64,000 bases of DNA, taken from the NCBI GenBank assembly GCA_027623325.1, contig JAQBXY010000012.1:1-64000 (forward strand), read 5' to 3'. Under the pieces are notes generated by a model. It saw nothing but the letters and a program-made list of their open reading frames with translations. It made no database searches and was not told the DNA's origin. This DNA is from Gemmatimonadota bacterium. GTDB taxonomy: Bacteria > Gemmatimonadota > Gemmatimonadetes > Longimicrobiales > Gaopeijiaceae. Within the stretch, counting starts at the first letter, position 1. Every line of letters begins with the position of its first letter. This document shows, in pieces, positions 52,691 to 59,588 of the stretch. The position numbers and the translations under genes are program-made.

Positions 52691-52826
52691 TCGCTCGCCA
52701 ATTGTGAAAGAAGCCGCGCTTCCCCCATACCTTCTCGATGATGCAATAAGATCTCGGTACTCGATGTACGCAACGGCCTCGCCGAAGGATCCCTGGGTGC
52801 GGGTCCCCAACCCGTATCGAGGTTCC

Positions 52827-54029
52827 CTAGCGCAGAATCCGGAAGACTCGATCGGATAGGGCCAATGTCACGGGCACGCCAAAGGCGAGGAGGCCCAAGC
52901 CAGCCGTCCGTGCCCTGTCATCCCCGTGGATCACGAGCAGGTAGCCGGCGGTCAGCGTCATTCCGGCCGCGAGGGAGGTCGGGGAGAGGCGCCCTCGGCT
53001 TCGAGTCGTCTCTCCGCCCCAACCGGCGACCATCCCGCCAGTGAATGCGGGAAAGGCGACACTCAGCACTCCGATTGCGGCGGTATTGAAGCCGTTGCAA
53101 CGCGTGCGCAGGCCGAGCGAACCCACTTCGGGCGACCAGAGGCACTCTTGGGCCAGGAGTAGTGCGGCCCCCACCCCAATCGCATTGGTCACGAACGTTG
53201 TCCCGAGCACCTTGCTCCAGGGGTAGGCAGATTCCTCACCCTCCCACGCGAGCCCCGTCACGAAACGGCTGGCGTCGGCTCGTCGGACGAGCTCGCCCCG
53301 CTGCGTCTCGATGAGTAAGACGCCCTGTCCGGAGGACGTTCCGTACTGGAGTCCGGCCTGCCCGGGCGACAGCATCTCGATGCGCTCGATGTCGTTGAGT
53401 GGCAGTTGCGAGTAGATGTAGCTCGGGTTCGCGATCTGAATGCCATCGAGCACGACGGTGACCTCGCGGCAGGCGCTCCCTCCACCCGAGCGAATCGCTC
53501 GGTACTGGACGCACGTGGTAGAGCGTCCCGTGCTCGATGCCATGGTCCCGGGCATCCGGGTCTGGAGCAGCTCCGTGAGACCTATGCCCGATCGGACAGC
53601 CGCCTCGATCTGCGGTCGTCGGATCTCATTGATCCCATGCCCCGAGGAAACACGGCGCTCCTCCAGTTCGGAGCGACCCTCGATCACGAAGGGAGCCAGC
53701 TCAATCGCGGCCAGCGACATACGAATCAGAAGCGAGAGCTCGTCTCCGGCCTCCACAAGAACCACTTCCTCGTGGTCCCCGAATCCGAGGTGGCTCAGCG
53801 CGAGCCGGACCGGCCCTGCGGGCACCTCGTATACCGCGAAGAATCCCTCGGAGTCGGTCGCGGTGGGATTCGCGCCGGACAGAGTGACCAGAACCCCGGA
53901 TAGCGGGCTGCCTTGAGCGGCGTCCACGACCCGTCCCGAAACGATGCCAACCTCTTGGGAGAGTAACGGAGTCGAGTCCAGCGGCCCGAAGAGCACCGCC
54001 ACCACCAGGGTCCACGTGAGTCGCTTCAA
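52827..54029 (-). CDS. Carboxypeptidase-regulatory-like plus TonB-plug-like protein without a barrel
   Basis: 400 residues, TTG start at 54029 with AAAGGA upstream; signal peptide ends near PLLSQ. Residues about 28-105 are a carboxypeptidase-regulatory-like domain (VSGRVVDAAQGSPLSGVLVTLSGANPTATDSEGFFAVYEVPAG). Residues about 130-245 look like a TonB-dependent-receptor plug (GIGLTELLQTRMPGTMASS, VTVVLDGIQIANPSYIYSQLPLNDIERIEMLSPGQAGLQYGTSSGQGVLLIETQRG). There is no beta-barrel; instead several hydrophobic helices follow (about 275-385). First gene of the minus-strand run down to 50358. Confidence 0.75.
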   Translation of the reverse strand: MKRLTWTLVVAVLFGPLDSTPLLSQEVGIVSGRVVDAAQGSPLSGVLVTLSGANPTATDSEGFFAVYEVPAGPVRLALSHLGFGDHEEVVLVEAGDELSLLIRMSLAAIELAPFVIEGRSELEERRVSSGHGINEIRRPQIEAAVRSGIGLTELLQTRMPGTMASSTGRSTTCVQYRAIRSGGGSACREVTVVLDGIQIANPSYIYSQLPLNDIERIEMLSPGQAGLQYGTSSGQGVLLIETQRGELVRRADASRFVTGLAWEGEESAYPWSKVLGTTFVTNAIGVGAALLLAQECLWSPEVGSLGLRTRCNGFNTAAIGVLSVAFPAFTGGMVAGWGGETTRSRGRLSPTSLAAGMTLTAGYLLVIHGDDRARTAGLGLLAFGVPVTLALSDRVFRILR

Positions 54030-54214
54030 GGGTATCCTTTCGACCGTATACTCTCTCCACCACCGTCCGATCTGCGGACTTCGTCCCTAGCCGCAGTTGG
54101 ATTCACATACGACGAAACCACGTTTCGGTGTCCGGCCTTCGTCCAACCCGACACCTCCGAACCTATGGAACGACAATTGACGGCCCCCTCAAGGACGCAG
54201 CAAGGTGGCGACCG
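54030..54214. other. Intergenic region, nothing recognised
   Basis: A 185-base gap between the plug-like gene start (minus) and the end of the CGNR gene (minus). It must contain the promoter of the run 54029-50358; no clear -35/-10 pair, repeat or RNA was recognised. Confidence 0.3.
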
Positions 54215-54814
54215 TTACGAGTCCGGCGCGTTCGTTTCCCGGAATCGGGCGGCCTTCGAGCGATTTCCGCACCGCGACATCGAGCACCATCGGCGTTGAC
54301 CACCCTTGCTCGTGTCCACGAACCAATGACGGCAGGTCGCACCAGCGCACTGCCGGAGCCGGCTCCGGCTCGAATGCTCGAGCACTTCGGCTGCGGACAG
54401 GGCAAGAGAGGCCAAGAGCGCGAGGGGGGACGTAGCAGTCCCGAAATGCTCGACGGTGAGGACCGAGTCGGTCAGCGTCAGGCGAGTCGAAAGAGAATCG
54501 GCACTGAGGCACCGATTGATCGTCGCGAGAGTCATGGAGTCGACGGCGGCTCCCGACGACACCGCGGTGAACATTCGATTGATCGCATCGCGTAGTCGCA
54601 TCGCCTCCATGACAAGGACGTGTCGATCGGGGAGGGATTTCGGAAACCCCGAAGGACTCCGATCAAGACCGTGCCGCTCGAACCAGGACTGTAGGCCTTC
54701 AGGTGTTCCGATGGCGTCGATGGGGCGAGGCCCGTCGACCATCCGTGTGTTGACGAAGTGGAGGGCGAGCGATTCATCCCCTGATCCACTCGGCATTCGA
54801 AAGCGCGTAACCAT
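54215..54814 (-). CDS. CGNR zinc-finger, ABATE-type transcriptional regulator
   Basis: 199 residues. N-terminal half (LALHFVNTRMVDGPRPIDAIGTPEGLQSWFERHGL) is the ABATE/'putative stress-induced transcription regulator' domain; C-terminal CAGATCRHWFVDTSKGGQRRWCSMSRCGNRSKAARFR is the CGNR zinc finger with its four Cys and Arg-rich end. Such proteins are presumed ligand-responsive DNA-binding regulators. Upstream is an AT-rich leader with a TATAAT and a 20-bp palindrome, consistent with autoregulation. No Shine-Dalgarno is visible before the ATG. Confidence 0.9.
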   Translation of the reverse strand: MVTRFRMPSGSGDESLALHFVNTRMVDGPRPIDAIGTPEGLQSWFERHGLDRSPSGFPKSLPDRHVLVMEAMRLRDAINRMFTAVSSGAAVDSMTLATINRCLSADSLSTRLTLTDSVLTVEHFGTATSPLALLASLALSAAEVLEHSSRSRLRQCAGATCRHWFVDTSKGGQRRWCSMSRCGNRSKAARFRETNAPDS

Positions 54815-54830
54815 ATATCAACAAAATAAA

Positions 54831-54850
54831 GGTGATTTCATGAAATCACC
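54831..54850. promoter_or_regulatory. 20-bp perfect palindrome, probable operator of the CGNR regulator
   Basis: GGTGATTTCA and its exact complement TGAAATCACC abut with no spacer. It sits 17 bases before the start of the CGNR gene and 10 bases after a TATAAT (54861-54866, minus strand), so it covers the expected transcription start. The local AT-richness contrasts with the rest of the window. It could also serve as hairpin terminator for the ATL gene ending at 54871. Confidence 0.7.
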
Positions 54851-54860
54851 AGTGCAAAAG

Positions 54861-54866
54861 ATTATA
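54861..54866 (-). promoter_or_regulatory. -10 element of the CGNR regulator gene
   Basis: The minus strand reads TATAAT here, the exact sigma-70 consensus, upstream of the palindrome and the CGNR start. No good -35 is found at 17 bases (CACGTA), so the promoter may need an activator or an extended contact. It overlaps the end region of the upstream ATL gene by only a few bases of spacing. Confidence 0.5.
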
Positions 54867-54870
54867 GCAG

Positions 54871-55176
54871 TTACGGCCAACCGTACGTGGTGAGATCGAT
54901 ACGCCCTCGGTCGTCGAAGTGCACACCCTCGGCTTCGAGCATGGCTCGCTGAATGACTTCGAAGGTCGCGCCGCCCCGTCGCGCACTGACCTCGCCGCGC
55001 GCATTCACCACGCGGTGCCACGGAACGTCGTTTTGGTCAGGCAGCGCGGCCATCGCATAGCCGACCTGCCGTGCGTGGCCGGCGAGCCCCGCCTGGTGGG
55101 CGACGGCACCGTACGTCGTGACTTGGCCGGGAGGAATTCGGCGGACGACGTCATAGAATCGCGAATAGGTCGACAT
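54871..55176 (-). CDS. Alkyltransferase-like protein (ATL, MGMT family)
   Basis: 101 residues from ATG 55176. The MGMT DNA-binding domain is readable: FYDVVRRIPPGQVTTYGAVAHQAGLAGHARQVGYAMAALPDQNDVPWHRVVNARGEVSARRGG. The active-site PCHR of methyltransferases is PWHR here, with Trp in place of the acceptor Cys, which defines ATL proteins: they bind O6-alkylguanine and hand it to nucleotide-excision repair without dealkylation. The frame extending to 55251 has a poor N-terminus and was not used. Confidence 0.92.
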   Translation of the reverse strand: MSTYSRFYDVVRRIPPGQVTTYGAVAHQAGLAGHARQVGYAMAALPDQNDVPWHRVVNARGEVSARRGGATFEVIQRAMLEAEGVHFDDRGRIDLTTYGWP

Positions 55177-55239
55177 CGGCGCTATCGTGCTACTTTGCCT
55201 GCTCCGTCGCAAACGGCACCTCAACCACTGCGGAAGAAC

Positions 55240-55773
55240 ATGAGTACCCAAGACCCGAGATATCCAATCGGCCCCTTCAAGTCCGTGGGTCGTGAGTTAT
55301 CCGGACATGAGCGTCTGGCGCACATCGCTGCGATCGAAGCCCACCCCCGCAACATGAGGGCCGCTGTGGCCGGGCTCTCCGACACCCAGCTCGACACGAC
55401 GTACCGGGATGGGGGCTGGACGTTGCGACAGGTTGTGCACCACGTGGTGGACTCCCACGTGAACTCCTATGTCCGGTTCAAGCTGGCTGTCACGCAGGAC
55501 CGGCCGACGATTGGTACCTATCAAGAGGCCGCGTGGGCCGAGTTGCCCGACGCGAAATCGGCACCGATCGAGGGGTCTCTCGCGATTCTCGATGCGTTAC
55601 ACGCCCGGTGGGTTCGCTTCTTGAACGCTCTGTCCACGAGCGATTTCCGCCGCATCTTGATCCATCCCGAGGTGGGCGAAATCCCCGTCGACGTGCTTCT
55701 GGAGATCTATGGCTGGCACTGCCCCCACCACGAGGGACACATCACGTCGCTCCGCCAGCGCATGGAGTGGTGA
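55240..55773 (+). CDS. DinB-superfamily metal-dependent protein (BstA/YfiT-like)
   Basis: 177 residues from ATG 55240 (GGAAGA upstream). BstA/YfiT features: PIGPFK...RLAHIAAIEAHPRNMRAAVAGLSDTQLDTTYRDGGWTLRQVVHHVVDSHVNSYVRFKLAVTQDRPTIGTYQEAAWAELPDA and the C-terminal YGWHCPHHEGHI. His residues in HHVVDSH and HCPHHEGH fit the three-His metal site. In Bacillus the family includes bacillithiol transferase; the thiol cofactor here is unknown. Divergent from the ATL gene and seven bases before tyrS. Confidence 0.88.
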   Translation: MSTQDPRYPIGPFKSVGRELSGHERLAHIAAIEAHPRNMRAAVAGLSDTQLDTTYRDGGWTLRQVVHHVVDSHVNSYVRFKLAVTQDRPTIGTYQEAAWAELPDAKSAPIEGSLAILDALHARWVRFLNALSTSDFRRILIHPEVGEIPVDVLLEIYGWHCPHHEGHITSLRQRMEW

Positions 55774-55780
55774 TTCGAAG

Positions 55781-57061
55781 ATGAGCACTCTACTGGACGA
55801 GTACCGAGCGCGAGACCTTTTACACGACGCGACCGAAGGCGTGGCCGATCACCTGGGAGGGGCTCCGCGGACGGTGTATATCGGCTTTGACCCGACGGCT
55901 GAGAGTCTTCATCTGGGGAATCTTGTTCCGATCATGGGGCTGGTGCACGCCCAGCGCGCCGGGCATACACCCATCGCGCTCGTTGGGGGAGGGACCGGAC
56001 TCATTGGCGACCCATCGGGAAAAACGGCCGAGCGGCAGCTGCTGACCAAAGACGTAGCCGCCGCGAATGCAGAGTTGATCCGGGCCCAACTCGAGCACTT
56101 TCTCGACTTCGGAGTGAAGTCGAATGCCGCGCGCATGCGCAACAACCATGATTGGCTCGGCGGCCTCGCGCTCGTCGACTTTCTGCGCGACATGGGTAAG
56201 CACTTTTCGGTCAACCAGTTGCTCGCGAAGGAGTCGGTGAAGCGCCGCCTGCAGAACGAGGAGACCGGGATTTCCTACACCGAGTTCTCGTACGCCTTGC
56301 TCCAATCGTATGACTTCCTTGAGCTGTACCGACAGGAAGGGTGCACGGTTCAGATGGGAGGGAGCGATCAGTGGGGCAACATCACGGCCGGCATCGATCT
56401 GGTGCGCAGGGTCGAAGGGGGTCGGGCCTTCGGTGTGGTCTTCCCGCTCATCACCAAGGCGGCGGGCACGAAGTTCGGAAAGTCGGAGGGGGGCTCCATC
56501 TGGCTCGATCCGGAGATGACCTCACCGTTCCGGTTCTATCAATACTGGATCAACGTGGAGGACGCCGACGCCGTCCGGTACCTGAAACTCTTCACGTTGC
56601 TGCCGCCTCCGGACATCGCGGAGCTCGCCGCCGCCGTGGAGAACGAGCCACAGCGGAGGGCGGCTCAGCGGGCTCTGGCCGACGACGTTACTTCGCGGCT
56701 GCACGGTGAAACGGGGCTCGCCGCGGCGCAGCGTGCCACTCGAGCCCTCTTCAGCGGAGAAATCGAGGGGCTCACAGCGGATGAGATTGCCGACGTGTTC
56801 GCGGATGTTCCGTCCTCCGAAATCCGTGCCGATGACCTCAGTGGTGAGGGGACATCGCTCGTCGATTTGCTCGTATCCACCGCGCTCGCGACGTCGAAAG
56901 GGGATGCCCGCCGCGTGATCGAAGGCGGAGGTGTCTATCTGAACAACGTGCGCGCAGACGACCCCGGCGCTTCCGTGCGGCCCGAGCAGGCCATCGAGGG
57001 CCGCTACATCCTTCTTCGGAAGGGGAAGAAGAGCTATCACATGGTCGCCGTCGTGCGGTAG
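55781..57061 (+). CDS. tyrS: Tyrosyl-tRNA synthetase
   Basis: 426 residues from ATG 55781; the longer frame from 55709 lies inside the DinB gene. Class I synthetase signatures: YIGFDPTAESLHLGNLVPIMGL (HIGH-type), the Tyr-binding YTEFSYALLQSYDFLELYRQEGCTVQMGGSDQWGNITAGIDLVRR, and KFGKSEGGSIWLDP (KMSKS-type). C-terminal S4 domain about 360-426 (TSLVDLLVSTALATSKGDARRVIEGGGVYLNNVR). Charges tRNA-Tyr in the cytoplasm. Followed by a strong terminator. Confidence 0.97.
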   Translation: MSTLLDEYRARDLLHDATEGVADHLGGAPRTVYIGFDPTAESLHLGNLVPIMGLVHAQRAGHTPIALVGGGTGLIGDPSGKTAERQLLTKDVAAANAELIRAQLEHFLDFGVKSNAARMRNNHDWLGGLALVDFLRDMGKHFSVNQLLAKESVKRRLQNEETGISYTEFSYALLQSYDFLELYRQEGCTVQMGGSDQWGNITAGIDLVRRVEGGRAFGVVFPLITKAAGTKFGKSEGGSIWLDPEMTSPFRFYQYWINVEDADAVRYLKLFTLLPPPDIAELAAAVENEPQRRAAQRALADDVTSRLHGETGLAAAQRATRALFSGEIEGLTADEIADVFADVPSSEIRADDLSGEGTSLVDLLVSTALATSKGDARRVIEGGGVYLNNVRADDPGASVRPEQAIEGRYILLRKGKKSYHMVAVVR

Positions 57062-57095
57062 TCACCGGCGTTCGCGGGAGGGCACCGGGCACAAA

Positions 57096-57134
57096 AAAAG
57101 AGAGGGTCCGGGGATTCCCCGGACCCTCTCTTTT
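57096..57134. terminator. Strong bidirectional intrinsic terminator
   Basis: A perfect 18-base stem, beginning AAAAGAGAGGG and ending CCCTCTCTTTT, closes on the loop ATT. An A-run precedes (57093-57099) and a T-run ends it, so it yields a U-tract on both strands. It lies between the convergent tyrS and oxidase/barrel genes. Confidence 0.9.
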
Positions 57135-57150
57135 GCGAAGACCGAGCCGT

Positions 57151-58557
57151 TTAGAAGCCGATCGTCCAGCCCACGTTCAATCCCCAATCCAGTCCCAACT
57201 GCGGACCCTCGTAGTCGTGGTGCATGGAGTAGACCGCCTCGACGGAGAGCCGGTTACCCGCGAAGCGAGAACCATCAGGAATCAGGAAGTTCAGGCCGAT
57301 GGGGAGCATGGCGCGCTGACCCGCGAGCATGGCGCCCACATTGCCCGGATCTTCGGCCAGGTTGAGCCCCGGATCGGCACCCGACAGATGGTCCCAGCTT
57401 TGCCAACGCACACCCGCCGACCCGCTGATGTGATGATTGAACGCGTAGGCCATCCAGGCGTTGCCCTCGAAGGAGCGGATGGGAACCAGCACCGCGTGCA
57501 CCCCATGATCCTCACCGTCGACGATCAGGCGGGAGAATACGGTCGCGAGTTGGCCGTGGACGGCGGCGTTGCCGATGTAGTCCTTTCCCGCACCTTCATG
57601 AGGTGTGTCTACGACGAGTTCTCGGGTCGCGTGGTCGTAGGTCGCGGTCGTCTCCAGGTCGCGCACGTTCGAGCCGTGGCCGGTCTCGGTCATCGCGTAG
57701 CATCCGGGAAGCGCCGCTGACCCGATCCGCTGCAGATACGCCTCATGGTGGCGTCGAGTGCCGAGTTGATGGACGCTGCCGCCGAAGAGCCCGAACTGTA
57801 CTCCGAACTTCACGAGGACGCTGAGGTCTCCGAAGGCGAGCGTCTCGAACACGGCGACGGATGCCGCGGGGTCAGCCGAGCCGCCGTACTCTACCGGATA
57901 CGCGAGTCGACCCAGGCCCTCGTCCGCCAGGCGCTGCACGGCTCCCAAAACCTGTTCGCGGTATTCCGCGTGGGGCAGGCCGCGCGCGATGGTCGTCCGA
58001 TTCGCGCGCACGAGCTTAAGCGCCCGCTCCCGAAGCTTCCGATGGTCCTTTTCGAGGAAATCCTGGAGCAGCACGATATCGACCAAGCTGCCGGCCGCAG
58101 GCTCCGTCCCTATGTCGGTGGGTACGCCGAGCATTCTGCGGGCGGCTTCTCCACCCAACACACCGAGCGTTGCTTCCAGTTCGTGGAGTCGTCCGATCGC
58201 GACCGGATCCTCCCAAGGCCCGTCACCGCCCACGGAAGTCCAGGCCGCTAAGCCCAGGGCGGCAAGAGAGTCCGCAGAGCCGGTGTGCGCGGCGGGGTCG
58301 ACGGCGGCGCGAATCCGTTGTTGCACGGCTCGGAGTGCTTCCGGGGTGGGCGGCGCGTCCGGGTCCATCCAGGCCTTGATCGCTGCGCGTCCGGCCTCGG
58401 AAAAATCCTCCTGTGCGTCGACATGTCCACGGAGCGCCGCGAGTTCACTGGGAGACAACACCCCGTCGCGCCATATCGACAACACCAGGGGCATGAGCGG
58501 AATCACATCGGGGCAATCGTCGGGCCACGTGGGACCGTGAGATGGGGCTGCGGTCAT
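57151..58557 (-). CDS. Chimeric gene: acyl-CoA oxidase/dehydrogenase N-part fused in frame to outer-membrane barrel C-part
   Basis: 468 residues from ATG 58557. Residues 1 to about 361 match acyl-CoA oxidase/dehydrogenase: DFLEKDHRKLRERALKLV, LAYPVEYGGS, CYAMTETGHGSNVRDLETTATYD, DTPHEGAGKDYIGNAAVHG, and GVHAVLVPIR. Exactly there, near base 57474, the sequence changes to FEGNAWMAYAFNHHISGSAGVRWQSWDH...RFAGNRLSVEAVYSMHHDYEGPQLGLDWGLNVGWTIGF, about 107 residues that end like the Phenol_MetA_deg-type outer-membrane 'transporter' barrel (RLxGxRLxxE, GPQLxxDW, terminal F). The catalytic Glu domain of the oxidase is missing. Either a deletion that fused two genes or an assembly join. Confidence 0.75.
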   Translation of the reverse strand: MTAAPSHGPTWPDDCPDVIPLMPLVLSIWRDGVLSPSELAALRGHVDAQEDFSEAGRAAIKAWMDPDAPPTPEALRAVQQRIRAAVDPAAHTGSADSLAALGLAAWTSVGGDGPWEDPVAIGRLHELEATLGVLGGEAARRMLGVPTDIGTEPAAGSLVDIVLLQDFLEKDHRKLRERALKLVRANRTTIARGLPHAEYREQVLGAVQRLADEGLGRLAYPVEYGGSADPAASVAVFETLAFGDLSVLVKFGVQFGLFGGSVHQLGTRRHHEAYLQRIGSAALPGCYAMTETGHGSNVRDLETTATYDHATRELVVDTPHEGAGKDYIGNAAVHGQLATVFSRLIVDGEDHGVHAVLVPIRSFEGNAWMAYAFNHHISGSAGVRWQSWDHLSGADPGLNLAEDPGNVGAMLAGQRAMLPIGLNFLIPDGSRFAGNRLSVEAVYSMHHDYEGPQLGLDWGLNVGWTIGF

Positions 58558-58656
58558 GCGCGGGCTGCAGAAGGCTATTGACCGCGTGCCGGACTTCCGG
58601 CAACGTGGCGGCCCTGTCCGTGGGTTCAACAGTACACATCCGCAAGGCGATGCACG

Positions 58657-59148
58657 ATGGCACAACCCCTGGTCGGCGTTCTCATGGGCTCCAAGTCGGA
58701 TTGGGAGACGATGTCTCACGCCGTGTCGACACTCGACGCGCTCGGGATCCCGAATGAAGTAAGGGTCATGTCCGCTCATCGGACACCCGACGTCGCGATT
58801 GAATACTCCGCGACGGCTGAGGACCGGGGTCTCGAAGTGATCATCGCGGCAGCCGGCGGTGCGGCGCACCTCGCGGGTGTGATTGCCGCGAAGACGACCA
58901 TCCCCGTACTCGGCGTACCGATGAAGGGCTGGGCGCTTGACGGTCTGGATTCCCTCCTCTCCACGGTGCAGATGCCGCGCGGCGTCCCCGTCGGCACCCT
59001 GGCCATCGGTAAGGCAGGCGCAGTGAACGCCGCGCTGCTCGCCGGGCAGATCCTCGGACTCAAGCATCCGCAGATCCGCGACGCTGTGAAGGCGGACCGC
59101 GAAGAAAGGCGCCAACAGGTACTCGCCGAGTCCGATCCGAGGAGCTGA
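58657..59148 (+). CDS. purE: N5-carboxyaminoimidazole ribonucleotide mutase (class I PurE)
   Basis: 163 residues, the usual PurE length. Motifs: [45 protein letters not shown] (the SDw and SAHRTP substrate-binding segments), [72 protein letters not shown]. It interconverts N5-CAIR and CAIR in purine synthesis. It stands without purK here. Divergent from the chimeric gene, with 99 bases between. Confidence 0.96.
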   Translation: MAQPLVGVLMGSKSDWETMSHAVSTLDALGIPNEVRVMSAHRTPDVAIEYSATAEDRGLEVIIAAAGGAAHLAGVIAAKTTIPVLGVPMKGWALDGLDSLLSTVQMPRGVPVGTLAIGKAGAVNAALLAGQILGLKHPQIRDAVKADREERRQQVLAESDPRS

Positions 59149-59211
59149 CGAGCCCGCAGGTTGGCGGATTCGAAACTTCGATCGCTGGCCCCACGTATTT
59201 CTCATACAAAG

Positions 59212-59227
59212 TCGGAATTGATTCCGA
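59212..59227. promoter_or_regulatory. 16-bp palindrome upstream of the first PadR gene
   Basis: TCGGAAT-TG-ATTCCGA is a perfect inverted repeat with 7-base arms, 28 bases before the PadR start. It may be the PadR operator, although its sequence differs from the ATGT/ACAT sites of classical PadR. Confidence 0.5.
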
Positions 59228-59255
59228 TCGTGACGAATATGCGTGGGGAGTGGGC

Positions 59256-59588
59256 ATGGGTAGAGAAGGGTACCTCGGCGAATTCGAACAGATGCTTCTG
59301 CTCGCCGTCCTGCGACTGGAGGAAGACGCCTACGGCGTCCGTCTCATGGATGAGTTGGAGGCACGGGTCGGTCGCAGGGTTTCGAGAGGTTCCGTCTACG
59401 TCACCTTAGACCGCCTCGAAGAGAAGGGCTGGCTCGCGTCCGAGATGTCGGACGCGCGGCCGGAACGGGGCGGCCGCCCGCGCCGCATCGTGAGCATCAC
59501 ACCAGAGGGTCTTGATGCGCTGCGGAAGTCACGGGCGGCGCTACTCAATCTGTGGGCCGGACTCGAGGGAGCCCTGGACCTGCCATGA
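59256..59588 (+). CDS. PadR-family transcriptional regulator 1
   Basis: 110 residues from ATG 59256 (GGGGAG upstream; GTG 59250 in frame). PadR winged helix: YLGEFEQMLLLAVLRLEEDAYGVRLMDELEARVGRRVSRGSVYVTLDRLEEKGWLASEMSDARPERGGRPRRIVSITPEGLDALRKSR. This short form without a C-terminal domain is standard next to ADOP permeases. Its TGA overlaps the permease ATG. Confidence 0.93.
   Translation: MGREGYLGEFEQMLLLAVLRLEEDAYGVRLMDELEARVGRRVSRGSVYVTLDRLEEKGWLASEMSDARPERGGRPRRIVSITPEGLDALRKSRAALLNLWAGLEGALDLP

Noticed and set aside
54871..55176. O6-methylguanine-DNA methyltransferase
   Set aside because: The acceptor Cys is Trp (PWHR), so it is an alkyltransferase-like protein, not an active methyltransferase.
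58557..59205. Extension of the chimeric oxidase frame upstream to 59205
   Set aside because: This part is the complement of purE; the oxidase sequence begins at the ATG at 58557.
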